Below are positions 21,709 to 34,114 of a stretch of DNA of 64,000 bases, piece by piece (position 1 is the stretch's first letter; every line of letters begins with the position of its first letter). This DNA comes from Cutaneotrichosporon cavernicola. Lineage: Eukaryota; Basidiomycota; Tremellomycetes; Trichosporonales; Trichosporonaceae. The notes below the pieces were generated by a model, which was not told where the DNA came from, did not search any database, and saw nothing but the letters and a program-made list of their open reading frames with translations. The translations under genes and the position numbers were made by a program. The stretch covers positions 2,108,001 through 2,172,000 of the forward strand of contig NC_083393.1 in assembly GCF_030864355.1 (NCBI RefSeq), given 5' to 3'.

Positions 21709-23774
21709 ATGTCCAACAACAACCGCCGCGTGTCCACCAAGCGGCGGCTCTCTTTGACCATTGACGACTCGGACAAGCGTCAACGGTCAGAAGACAGTCA
21801 CATGTCCATCGGTCGCTCCGCGATTCCCTCTCGAGATGGCGCCGCGACTCCCCCCGTGGCGTCCCCGGCGTCGTCATCTATGGAACAAGAGACGGAGCTG
21901 AATGAGTCAGGCTCTGCCCGCCAAGGGTACGCGTCCGCGTCCGCATCCGCGTCGCCAACCTCTTCGGAGGGCGGTGAAGCATCTCGTCCTACTCCTCGCC
22001 CTACCACTTCTGGGCCACGTGCTCCGACATGGCAGACCGATGCCCCAGCTCCCGACCAACGCCAGTGGCCGCGGGAACAAAGGACCAACCTTCGCGCTCG
22101 CGAGGGCAGTCGCGACGACCGCAACCGTGACCACCTCGACCCTCGGGGAACGATGCCATCCCTTCCGAGCAGCTCTGCGCATCACGAGGAGCGGCGCAGC
22201 CCATCGGGAGGAACGTATTCTAACCAGTTGGTTCAGCCACCTCCCAAGACGCAAGCAGCATTCGTTGGTAAACTCTACTCCATGCTTGAGGACGACAAGA
22301 TTCGCAGATCAGGCCTCCTGCACTGGTCGCAAGATGGTTCGTCGTTCGTCTGCCCCAACCCCACCGAGTTCTCCAAGTGAGTGACACCTGTTGCGCTGCC
22401 GTGCACACGTGGAGATGCTGACGTCAACAGGGAGGTTCTGCCAAACTATTTCAAGCACAACAACTGGCAGTCGTTCGTCCGGCAGCTCAACATGTACTCG
22501 TGACTGGCACCTGCGACGGTTTCGGTTTTTTTTCCTGACATAACAGGTTTAACAAGGTCTCTGACTTATACTCGACCGCCAACGCCGACCCCCAGGCTTG
22601 GGAGTTCCGTCACCCCCTCTTCCGCCGAGGAGAGCCTCATCTCCTGGCAAGCATCAAGCGCAAATCCAATCGCCAGAATCAGGACAGTGTCGCACCGTCC
22701 TCGGCCATTCACCCTACGACCTCCCCCAACGAAGATGAGAGCAAGCCCATAATGTGGAACTCTACAGCGCATGCTGTCCCTCGTTATTCTCCCCCTTCGC
22801 GTGACTATCCCTCGACCAGCCGCTCGTACTATGGCCAGCCTCGCCCTCCATCGAGGGAGTTTGACACGAACCCACCTGCGCTTGGGGTCAGTAACTCTAT
22901 CCCTCCTCACAACCGCCAGTACCACAGCGAATCGTCTGTCACTCGTTCCGACGCCGCGTTCCACCAGGCCAGCTCGAGTCGCCTTGGTGCCAATGATTCG
23001 CTCGGCAACCAGTTGTCAACGCTTCAGGACACGGTTAACAGACTGCATCATGCTCTCAACACTGAGCGGGCCGATAATACTCGCAACAACATGGAGCTCA
23101 CCACTATCGTGCTGGAACAGACCCGCATGCTTCTCGAGTGCGACGGCCAAGTGAGGCTGCCGCGAGATGCCCTTCAACGACAGTACGAGGAGCTTCTCAC
23201 GCGGCGTGACGGGCTCGACCGGCTCAACGTTTCGGAGGCCCTCAGCAGCATGGCCAACTCGAGGAGGGCCCCGACTGCACCTGCTACATCTCTGGACCAC
23301 AACCGTCCGGCCACGAGCTATGAGCCTCCTCGCCCCACCTCAAGCTACGAACAGCGCCCCCCTTCCAGCTACGAGCAGCGTCCGCACTCGGGCTATGCAC
23401 ACCATGGCCCTAGCCCTTACGACCCACCTCATCGCGCCCTGCAACCTCCCATGGGCGATCCCAGGGACCGCGCGTTGCACACTTCGGGTTCGCTGTCGCG
23501 CCGGCCACCGTCACCTACGTTCGATCGTCGCCCAGCAACGATTGACCATGCCACCAATTACTCTCCTCGCACCTACCCTGATCACCAACGGACGGCAGGG
23601 TATGCAGAGTTCCGGTATCGTCCACCGCCAATGGATGTGCCACATCCTCGTGACCGCGACCGCGATGTTGCGCCTCCCCGTGGTGCTCTGCCTCGTCGGC
23701 TTACGGAACCTCCAGCCCCCATGGACGACGCTCCCGACCAGCCCAAAACTTCCCTTCGCAATCTCCTTCACTAA
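21709..23774 (+). CDS. HSF-type DNA-binding domain transcription factor
   Basis: This encodes a transcription factor with a heat-shock-factor-type winged-helix domain. The model is exons 21709-22376, 22431-22499 and 22547-23774, for 654 residues. The domain starts near residue 180: AAFVGKLYSMLED, HWSQDGSSFVCPNPTEFSK, then EVLPNYFKHNNWQSFVRQLN (recognition helix), MYSFNKVSDLY and WEFRHPLFRRGEPHLL. The N-terminal 180 residues are Ser/Pro/Arg-rich and look disordered. After the domain there is a helical, likely coiled-coil stretch (NQLSTLQDTVNRLHHALN), as in trimerising HSFs, then a Pro-rich tail with repeated SYEQRP-like units near 23330-23400. No response-regulator domain follows, which argues against Skn7. 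It could be Hsf1, Sfl1 or Mga1-like; MYSFNKV rather than MYGF/WHKV makes a strict Hsf1 assignment unsafe. It sits behind an exceptionally long pyrimidine-rich leader. Confidence 0.88.
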
Positions 23775-26700
23775 ATCTCCTTTTCCCCGTCCCGATTCCG
23801 ACCTCGCCGGGCACGTCTGTGGCGACGCCCACCCACACGAATGTGCGGCCCCCACGGTCTCGCTCGACATGGACTACTACTGTTTCACTACGACCATCGA
23901 TATTCATCGCCGCCTGGCAGCGTGGAGCGCTGCCGGCCACGTCAATCTTACGACCCAGCAAAGCCCCTACCAGCAGAACAAGCACCATCAGGAGGGCAAC
24001 TCGAGCCTTTCCAGTACTCGCAACTTTGGGGATAGCCCCCTTGTGCGGTTGCCCTCCCCCCGCATACAATACACGACGCCCAGCGGTCAATTCTGCTGTG
24101 ACGACAACCCTCATAATGACGAATGCATGCACCCCAAACCAACCTGACATGGCGATCGGCGAACTGACAGTTCTCTCTCACAATCAACAAACATGTCGTT
24201 TGTTGGCACTAACCGACATGTAACCGCCACTTGGACTGGAACCCCTTTAGGCGTGCGGTTCGTGTCCTCCTTGACTGCCATCGGCCGTGCGAGGTGGAAC
24301 CAAGGGACTGGTGCTGCAGAGCGGCGTCGTCATCCGCGTATTGATTGGGCTCCCGACTTGTTTCTGTCTCTCGGCAACGCAGGGCGTGACAGGGATTCCA
24401 ATTCCATGACTATGACAGAGCCGCGCTCGTGGCGAGCGCGGGAGATGACTGACTTGGGGGTGGCCGGCGAAGTTCCAACTTTGGCGGTACCCCAGTGCCT
24501 ACCTATGATCTCCTGCAGGTGTGTTCCTTGGGTCACAACTTGAACTACAGGCACGATCAGGCACGACCATTACTGAGTTCATTGTGCTCATGCCTCAATT
24601 GCCCAACTCGCCCAACCGACTGCGGCTCCTTCGAAACATACTGCCGGCACATCTCCTTCTGACTGAAGAATTCTGGAACGGCGGCGTGCACCGCATAAGT
24701 GTACATGGCGTGACAGGAGGAACGAACACGAGGGACGAAGGGCGGGGGTGGTGCCGCTGCTTCTTGGTTGATCGCACAAGATTTGATGACGAGCTGATGC
24801 GGCCTTTGCCCGGCCGAAATATCGGGATCGATCTGACGAGCTTTGGTCAACGAGGAACGAACGGAGGTGGTTGGTGACAAGGGTGGTTGCTGGAACGCGC
24901 CCTTTCGGCAAGTGGATCCGCTGCTGGAATGACTGAGAACTGCCGGGTGAACAAGATCTCGATCGATGTCGCGCAAGGGTGAGGGGCTCAGAGTTCTGCC
25001 CATAAGTGGCAGTTCCTGGGGAACAACAGCTGCGGACTGACCGGGCTGGGTGGGTTCGGCAGGGGAGCTGGAAACTGTATGAAAGGGGGGCGGAAGAGGG
25101 GACAGGCAATTGGCGTCTGTCGCCGCTGAATCCAGTGGGAAGGACCAGCCCGTTGGCAGGTTGTCGGCTCGTGGAAAAACATGAACTGCCACTACTTGGA
25201 CCACATACTACCGATCTAAGGTAACAGTATTCAATTTCTTCTCCAGAATGTTGCATCTCGTTATTGGATCGAAAACAGTGGGCTGCACCGCCGAGAACAG
25301 TTGGACGGCCTGGGTGAGGTCTTCGGCGCATGGTCTGTTATGCGCTCCAAGGGAAATGGCCTGCGATCCCTCGCACTCCCCCCATTGTGCTTCTTGGCCT
25401 CGAATTCACTAGTTGCTTTGTGGTGAGAGCGAGCAGCGGTGAGAGGATGAAAGGCACGCCCCAGTCTGAAACACATGGGGGCCGATGACACCCATTGTTC
25501 ATTGCTCCTAGCAGTCCCCCCCGCCCCCCCCCTCCACCCCTCCTCAGCTCCTCCAACTTTCCATCATCATGACTTGTCCCAAAATCGCTAGCGATCGCGC
25601 TCTCATTTACCTGTCCAGCGACATGTACTGTTTGCATCTACCTCTTCTTGGCCTGACATCGGCTGGGGAAGGGACGAGGACGTGCCTGTACCGGTACCTT
25701 CGGCGCGCCGCCGAGCGATCGACATCCGTCGGCGTGGTGTAAAATATTCGCTGGTACGTCGTTCGGCCCCCGAGCTCGTGGACCACATGGAGTGGTGGCC
25801 ACTGACCCGGGATGGGCCTGGCTGGGAGGCTGGAGGGGATGTCCATTTGACCAGGCACGAGTCCATGTGCAACCCAAGGTAAGGGCGAAAGGGATTTTGA
25901 GGAATAATACGGGCGAAACAGAGTCCCGGATGACCTCTAGTACTGTCAAAGAATGAACATGTCAAGTGGATGAGCTATGAGCCACGGCTGAGGGGTGACT
26001 GACGGCGATCTGGCGATCGCCAAAGTCGGGGCTGCGATGACGCGATGATCGCCCCCAGTAATGCCCGCTGATCGTCACATCGACCCCAAAGGCGCGGTAC
26101 ATGCGCGGTACCGCTGCGTGGGTGCTCCACCAACCACGCAGGTAGATTTGGTATTGAGATGGAGCGGCGGAAGTGCATAGCGGCGTGGCGGGGTTGAAGA
26201 GATTGAGGTACGTAACGTGCCTGGACGGGACCGACTCTGTGGATCGTAGATCATTTGGTCATTTGTCATGGTGGTGGGAGCCGTGCCTGTTCTTCCTAAC
26301 CTCGCCTCTCTTGACGAGCGTACGACTCAGAAAAATCTACGTTCCAATAACATATGGCAATTAATGTACGATTGTTAACCAACAAGACAATTGTCAAGAT
26401 GAGCAACGTTGCATGGCGACATGAACAAAGGAACCATCGCCAGCTCGCCTGTCAAGGCCTATTGAGTGGTCTTGTGACTTTTTGTTTACACCTTCCTCGC
26501 TCCATCTCATCAAATAATGGACGGATGAAATGGATCTCTAATCTCCTTTCTTTAATCGGCATTCCCTCTCCTCACAAAATCGGTGGCGGACCTTACCACA
26601 CGCCGCTATCCAACCCAAGTCAAATGAGTGTTCGGAGCGGTGGGACGGCGACCCATAGCCGAGATCCAGATTCTCCGTGAACTGTCAACCGTGAGCCGTA

Positions 26701-27156
26701 AGCTTGCATTCCAAGATGGAGCAGATTTCCATTAACCGATACAGCTGGGCGATCCTTCTTCTCTGCACCTCAACGCCACCATGAACACGTGAACGCTACG
26801 TTACTTGCATACCCGCATGCCACGTCTCCGATAGCCGCGGCTACTAGGTGATTCCAGAGGTCCTACTTTCAAGTTGCTCGCAACTTTGTCGGGCCACGAT
26901 AGCCCAGAATCAAGACATCGTTGCTACCTAGATTCCGCACAAGACTTTGGGATGATGGGGTTCCGCCAGGTATGTTTCGGCGATAGGACGCGGGACATGT
27001 CCCACCGCTGTCTCGCTCTACCCGTGGCAGCTCAATCCTCCTTGCGTTGGAAAGTTGGGGTTGAACATATCCATGTCATCCATCCTCTGCCCTGGGGTTC
27101 ATCCACACCCATCCTGCGCACGGACATCCTGGCCCGTATTCTCCGTGGATCCCTGG

Positions 27157-27186
27157 CGATTCGCACCGATTCGCACCGATTCGCAC
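27157..27186 (+). repeat. Three tandem copies of a 10-nt unit
   Basis: The unit CGATTCGCAC is repeated three times without change. No function is apparent. Confidence 0.85.
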
Positions 27187-28484
27187 CCAGAGGGGGAAGC
27201 AAAGCCCCACTCTAGGGCACCATACTTTGGTGCCCATTCGGAATGTCACTTGCAAGCTAACCCATGTAAGAGGATCCTCTAAACTGACTAACACCTAGGT
27301 GCCGCTAGTCCGCTTGACGTCCTTGCTGGTGCCCCACATATATGCTGCCTTCCTAGCTCTCCCGTCAGCTCTCATCTCGACCATCCGTGACAGTGGCGGC
27401 CTCCGCCATTTCTTCTTTACCTAGCGCAGAGGAACCACGATCCTACGCAGGACCTTCTCTCGGTCTGGCTAGACCCAGATTAATTCTCGTCTCCCACACC
27501 CTGTTGATCTCAGATCGAAATTCAAGATACCTCCAGTAACCTCCGAACTTCGGCTCCAGATTCATCCAGGCGGCCAAATCCCAGCACCAAGAAAGGAATA
27601 ACCATCATCATGATTGTGAGCTCATCAGCACAATCAAGTCGTCCGCTGAATTTAGCTCGTGCGCTGTGCTGTGACATGGAAGCATTGCACCTGTCAGAAG
27701 ACTTCTGGGGACCACTGAACTCGTTCCGAATTGGCCCAAATTCGTCGACATGTCAAGCCCTGGTTAGTGGCGGAATACCGTGCCATCTGCAGTCCAGATA
27801 AATCTGATTGCTGGAAGAGTGCTGATTCAAGCACGTGAGCTTCACTCACGATCTGGTCCGAACGGCAGTCGACGCGACCGAGGTCACGTCACTGAAGCTC
27901 TCCCCATCCATGGCCGACCCTTGCCGCACATCTTCATCATGCCCAAACATTTGCCTCGAGCTAACATGGTGAGTGACTTCAGATAAGTGAGGACTCTCCG
28001 CAGTCCGTTTCACAGAGTTTTGAAATGAACTGTCGGCTGACACTTGCAGGCAAGTTCCGCCCACACTCCGTCTCGGTGGGAGGTCACATGAACCGAACTC
28101 TGTCATTCCACTTCTGGGAGGCGAGCTACATGAACGAAGGTGAGTCTAACGCTTTGGCAATACCAAATGCAGTAGAGCTGTATCCCATTGCTAGCCTGCC
28201 TAGCAGCTTTTGCTTACGTCAGGATGATGTGAGGCGAGTGGCGCAGCTCAGAGATGGCAGCGGCCATCCAGTCGGTAGTTGAAGTTGCGCGTCCTCGGTC
28301 CAGCATTCAGCCCAATGGCTCGGATAACGATATCAATACCGTAGAACATTACCTCGGTGCCCGCTCCTATTTCTCGAAGCGCCTCACTCCGCTACGATAT
28401 GGTCGCCCTGTTAGGTACATCATCCACCGTCCGAAGATCGCTGGGTTACGATTCGTTACGACAGTGCGAACGCCACTCAGTTGA

Positions 28485-28551
28485 ACATTTTCCTGCAAGT
28501 CCGAGACCTCAACCCGTGGTTGTACATTTTCCTGCAAGCTTGAGACCTCAA
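28485..28551 (+). repeat. Duplicated 28-nt segment
   Basis: Two copies (28485-28512 and 28524-28551) share ACATTTTCCTGCAAG and GAGACCTCAA with a three-base difference between them, and are separated by 11 nt. It looks like a 39-nt tandem duplication. Confidence 0.8.
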
Positions 28552-31500
28552 TTCATGGCACAAATCCCGTCCGTTCAGCCATCTGAAGAGGTACAACGGG
28601 GCAACCAAGGCGCCCAAGCCCAGTCAATGCCGCCAGCGCCCCTCGCGGAGTTCAGAAGGTATTTCAGTGCACGGCCCTATCCGCGATCGGAAGCCGAGCC
28701 TAGTCCTCCCGTTCCATCTCGTCTGACTCTGGCCGGTCGCGGTTCCACTCTTTATTGAGCTGGCCCAAACCCCCCGAAGACCACCGACCAAGCCAGAAAT
28801 GTACTCATGGATCGCTGACGCTTTTGGGCCAATCGAAATCTGCTCAAGCATGGTGGTATTCGAACCACACTTATCACCCATCTCCTCCACGGCTAGCCAT
28901 TTCAAGAGCGTCGAAGTGTGCGCATGAACTTTCGGAATCAGAAACCTTGAGCGCAGAAGCGCTCAGGTTGCCCATTTTGGTAACTCTACGCCTGACCCAA
29001 TGGCTTCGCCACGCGGACCCAATGTCCAACCATTGCCTCTCCCAATCGCGACGGCGATCACCTCGGCCCAAATGTCTGGGTTGCTGTTCAAGCCCTCGGC
29101 ACAATTGTCTGGGGTTACCATGCTGGGTACAACGCTGCACAGTGACAAGTCTCCACTGGGTACGTTGCTAACCGGATCCTCTTGGAAACCATCATCCGTT
29201 GACCGCGCAAAGTCTCCCCGACGGAGGCCAAATTCTGAGAAGCCAGTAATATCGACGGGGTTCCCAGTCCGCCATCGAGGTGCCAGCGCTCCCTTCACAT
29301 CAAGCGAATGGAGGTTCAGCTCGGCTGCTGCAGCGTTGTCATTCACAACAATCTGTGCCTCGAAAGAGAAAGCTACATCTTCGACAATTATGTAGAGCGT
29401 GCGGATCCGTGATCCACCGCAGAGGAACCACGAGTCTTCTCTTCCGATTACTTGCAGACGGTCTCAATAAGCCTATGAGGGTATCCCTCGCCTTTGTCGG
29501 ATGAGCGCCCCAAGAGCCATAGCTCCGACCACATGGGGCAATTCGTTCGTCCTCCACCCTACCTCGAGGGTTTTTCGCAGAGCAAATCAACCCTCTGTAC
29601 GGGGTCGTTGTTGTTCCCGGGAATCATCTTCCCCAAAGCTCGTCCTCCGATTTCGTCTAATCTCCACCAAGATGGCGACACTTACCTCCGCCACACACCG
29701 ACACTCCACCACATGGTGTTTCAGCGCACGGGCTGCCAGGCCACCTCATCTGCAATTGCTCCTCCGCCACGATGATCTCAACTCCCAGGGTATCTAGTGC
29801 CATCAGTTGTACTCTGCGTACTCCGCCGTTACGCAATTCCCAAGGGTCGCTTTTCCCGCCACAACCACGTGTTTTCGGGGCTAGAAACGTTAATCGAGAG
29901 CTGTTTCTCCACCAGCCTTGCTCGCATACAACAAAGTACGCGGGTTTCCAGTCAACTGTTCAATTCCCCAAGCTGCAACGCCACATCCGATACGCCACTA
30001 GACTTCCGAATGTTGGCGACGAACTAGTGAAGCCGTGACGGTGCCTGTGCCCGTGTCTTGTGTTTCGTTGGGCACAATGAACTCTTCCCTGTAAACCCTA
30101 CATTGGTTCCTGTGCCTGGTGTTCCGTCTTCTTCGACACCTCCCCAAGGACATTTCCGCACTCTTAGGGCATGGAACCCATGTGGATGCCATCAGCGCAG
30201 TACCTGTTTGTGCACCAGCCACTCTACCGAGTACGACTCCAACGTCTTCCATAATGGGCTCCAGGGATCTTAATGCCAAACTCTATCCAGCCTGCATCTA
30301 ACTTTGCCCCTGCCCTCAACCCCACCCCCGTCACATGCGATGAGAGCGCAACGAGGCCAAACACGCGTGGTTCGACTTTCCCACCCTAACCATCCCGACC
30401 ATTCAGGGCGTTCGTTGCCTTCTCCACCCTTCGCAGCCTTCTGGTGTCTTAATACGCTCCCGTTGGTCGCTATCCCCGGCTGCCACTTTGTGTTGTAACG
30501 ACGGCCTGGGCTCGGCAACGTACAATGTACGTGATCGCTGCGGAGCGTTGCGCTGTGTGGCAGATCCACACCTTGCGGCGACGCTTGTACAGTAAGTCGT
30601 TTCAAACCTGTTTCACGTCGCGTGGGAGCCGCATCGCATGGTCGGCGAGTTTCTTTGTGGCACTTGCACCACTCGTCCCAGAGCATGTGGATGCGGCAGA
30701 CAAAAACGAGTGACAGCCTCAGGGAGCTGGGAGCGAGTAAGTGGAACAGTATTGAGGGTGGCGGATAGAGAAGGACTCGAGGCAGACACCATGGAGTCGG
30801 TACTCTTTTTTATTCGGCCTGTTCCCCGTCCTTTGGCCTCAGTCACCACCCAGGCTATTCGATGAATACAGAGGAATCGTATGGCCAAACTGGTCACGCT
30901 GGCTCGGCAGTTGCTTGCTCCTCCGAGGAAGGTGGATTGTCGTGGCTGCGTGCAGAGGCGAGTACGCAACTCTGGTCCCCATCGGGCAAGGTGGTCCGCC
31001 ATTCAAAACCCCGTCACCGCGGACTTCAACGGCGCCGTGTGTGGCGGACTCAGGCAGGTGTAACGAAGGGACCAGCTCCAGTGCTGCGACTCAGCGCGCG
31101 CAAGCTGGGCGTAATTGACTGAACAAATGACCGCCAGCCAATTTACCAGGAAACTTTCCGGGCATTAACTGTGGGTGAGTGCCGCTGCTCCTCGGGAACC
31201 CGTACGAGTTCTTGACGAGGCTGTCCATTTTATATGTGAGATCTTAACCCCAGAAGGGCACAATGTTCACGTTTAAGGAATAACGCTAGCGACGTGCGGA
31301 TGTTACCGGCTCCAGCGAGGACAGCAGCACTGGCGACTGCATCAACAAAACTACCGTGGGAATGGGGTTCATGCTCCGACTTCATGCTTCGTCTCTCCGT
31401 CACGTCAATACCCTCGAAGGACTCAATCTCGTCTCTTCAACCTCTGGCTACGCAATTCTTCACTAACAATATATTAACAGTTGGTGTGGTGGACTGGCTA

Positions 31501-32845
31501 CTGGAGCGCACCCGCCGACCACGAGACCACTCCAGGCTTGCAGACAGATGGTGAACAATTCCGACCAACGGGGTGGACCTTTCACCAGGTTGCGTATCTG
31601 CAGCAATCATTGGTCCTCACGTACAGGCACTCGAGGACGACGCGGTACCCGAGGGCGAGACCGGTATCGAAGTGGTGCTCTGTATTGCGAGTGACCAGTC
31701 TCCTCGTAATCACCATCTCATGCGATGCCGCTCTCCTTCTCGTCGGCAGGTTTGGCTGCCGGCAACGGAACCAGTCACGGCGGGGTTAACATCGTCGGGA
31801 CGACCTGCAGCACTATGACCTTGGGTGGACTCGCGCTCGCCCTACGCGACTGCTTCAGACAGTGGGTTGCCTTGATGAACACCACATAATCGCTAGCTCA
31901 TTGTTGGTTATTATTCCCAATGTGCAGCTGGGCTGGGAAATTGGCAACTGATTGTCGGGAAACAGGACAGCCTTGGGTTTGAGCCACCGCAGAACGGCCA
32001 CGCCTGGGAGCGTTCAAGAAACAAAGCGACCTTTTGCAAACTCCCGTAAACTGGGTGGTGTCGGGTTCCGAGAGGTTGCGAGGACGATTGAACCCGCATT
32101 CAACGTAAAAATAGTGGTTAAGCAAGCAATTACCTCCCAAAGTCAAGCTGTCGCTCCTCGACTGGTGCTGTGCAAGGACAACCTTTTCCTCTTCGGTATC
32201 TCCCCTTAATGCACTCGGAATCACGGTTGAATACTGAGCGTTGCTCCGTGACCTCCCTTCATGACAACTACACCGCGGTATTGATTATCCGAAAATCGGT
32301 GCCCCGGTCGCTTGCTTCAGCAACTTTAAGAGTGGATGTCGTTGACAAGTTATTATGGTAGGCCGCCCCGTGGCGAAGCTCATCGACAGACATCTAGTGA
32401 ATTTCTCTTGCGAGCACGACTGTTACATATACTGTGTGCTGCCAAGAACTTCGGCGCCGATCATTCACGATCTGATTGTATGTCGTTTCCGTGTTTTTAA
32501 GCCCTGACGCTCGCAGTCAGACGCTACTGTAACGTCATGACGTTGTGTTGTTGTCCGCTTGAACTCAGCCGTGGGCTACTGCATGCGCTCACTCGATTTC
32601 GGCCAGCATGGCTGACGGCAAGCAGGCTCGCCGGATCGACTCCGATGCGGGTTCACATCTAACAGAGACCGGAACAGACTCAAGGTCGGGGATTGCTATA
32701 TCTATGGTGGGTGAGCACCAGGCCCCGCTGATTGAGGCACTACTCCGCCATTCAACTGTGTGGCAACAAGTAGACTGTATCTGTCTGTACAAACGGGTTC
32801 TATTGGGGACTATCCGGAGACAATACGCGTCACTAGCGAATGTAC

Positions 32846-33503
32846 TCACGCGAGCGGGATACCCGCCTTGCCCTTGTCCTGCTGGTAGACCTCTGATAAC
32901 CGGTCGTACGTGTCCTTTACTTGGGCGATACGTTTATTCGCAGCCTCGCGCTGAGCCTCCGGCAGCTCATCCACGAGCTGAGCAACGCTCTTGCTCTTGA
33001 AGAAGGCGTTCTCTCGATTATACAACTCCCGCGCGGCGTACTGCTCATCCGTCTCACCCCCTGCGCGGACTTTGAACACCTCCTCGAGGATCTTGATATC
33101 GTGTGGGATAGCAAATGCGTCTCGCGTATCCTGATACGTGAAGAGGTAATAGAAGTTGTCGAACCCCGACCAGGTGATGCCCGACAAACCTGGCATCAAC
33201 GTCATCTTTAAGGAACGCACAGAGGGAACAGGGCTCGTGTGTGGCGAAGAACACGCAGTCCTTTGGATTGGGGTGGTCCCCCATCCCGTAGAACTGCTGG
33301 ATACAGTTGATCTCCCCATGTAGCAGTGGCGACGCTGTCTCGTGGTTCGTGGCCGCGATCACGAGGCCGAGGTCGGATTTCCGCAGAATCGCCGCGCCAA
33401 AGACCTTACATCCGCTCCGCACGCCGTCCGCCGTGAGCGGGATGATGGCGTCGGTTGTGGTGTGCAACAGCGCGTCCAGAAGGGCTGAGGGGGAGGGAGA
33501 CAT
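32846..33503 (-). CDS. CMP/dCMP-type (cytidine deaminase-like) zinc deaminase
   Basis: This is a member of the cytidine/deoxycytidylate deaminase superfamily, cytosolic hydrolases that remove an amino group from a nucleobase, nucleoside or nucleotide. The model is exons 33503-33221 and 33189-32846, for 208 residues, joined by a 31-nt intron. Zinc ligands and the catalytic glutamate are clear: His62-Gly-Glu64 (LLHGEINCIQQFY) and Cys92-Ser-Leu-Cys95 (HEPCSLC), with Cys95 split by the intron and followed by LSGITWSGFDNFYYLF. The substrate cannot be told from sequence. The stop codon overlaps a perfect GTGAGT donor (GCGTGAGTAC), so one more 3' exon is possible, although I found no recognisable continuation. 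Confidence 0.88.
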
Positions 33504-34114
33504 GGTGTCGTGGAGACCTCTGACGTGGGGACCTAACGACGGCAGACCTTGTTATGAAGGAGCGGTCAACACGAGGTGGAGGTGGGCAATGAGCGTTGAC
33601 CAATGGAAGGACCGGTGGAGGTGTCTTGCCGCACCATGCCGCACATGCCAAGCTTTGGCGACTGCCTGATGCGATCTCATCGGAGGAGATTCTAGATGCC
33701 CCAGATACGTTGGAAACCGCACACGCACTTCTGTATCACTTCAATGTAGGTCTTCAGAAGAGTTGAACTCTGCCCTTACACAGTGGGTCCGTCAGGCACC
33801 GGAACCTATACCAACTCGCGAAGTGCGGAACCTCAAGGCGGGATCGTATAACGTACACTAGATTCTGATTAAGAATTGGTGCTTATAGCCTGGGTTCGAC
33901 TCTCAGCCCGACCTTTCTGAAGTTCATACACCTGAGGAGTCGAGTGACACGCAACACACAAACCGCGGCGGGCTGCGATGCGGGGGGCTAGAAGTGGATA
34001 TTCATGTCCGAACATAGCAGTTCCTACCCCAACATCCTACGACAACCTCCACCGCCAGTCTGTGCATGTCTACCGTCTTGCTATGCTACCCGAACAACCG
34101 CGCGCCTAGGTCAC
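33504..34114. other. Intergenic region between deaminase and MIM1
   Basis: This holds the upstream region of the deaminase gene and the 3' flank of MIM1. A GGGTTCGACTCTC string at about 33903 resembles a Pol III B box, but no complete tRNA fold could be drawn around it. Nothing else is supported. Confidence 0.5.

Larger units (their letters stand above)
23775..32845. other. Nine-kb gene-poor block
   Basis: From the HSF-type stop to the deaminase gene I find no gene I can support on either strand. ORFs are short (at most about 247 codons at 24588-25331, minus strand, matched by antisense ORFs) and show no known motif. Some stretches near 27900-28300 have good-looking GTGAGT donors and acceptors flanking short open segments, suggesting a decayed gene or a spliced non-coding RNA. 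C-rich runs occur at about 25515-25540 and small direct repeats at 27157-27186 and 28485-28551. I see no long terminal repeats, reverse transcriptase or transposase motifs. The block appears less GC-rich than the flanking genes. Confidence 0.5.

Noticed and set aside
28963..29346. 127-codon minus-strand ORF (overlapping a 131-codon plus-strand ORF)
   Set aside because: Both strands are open to the same extent, there is no recognisable domain, and no flanking exons join in frame.
33840..33925. Possible tRNA gene on the plus strand around a GGGTTCGACTCTC B-box-like string
   Set aside because: A T arm can be drawn, but no matching 5' acceptor strand (GGTCGGG) or D arm lies upstream, and the candidate anticodon loop lacks U33.
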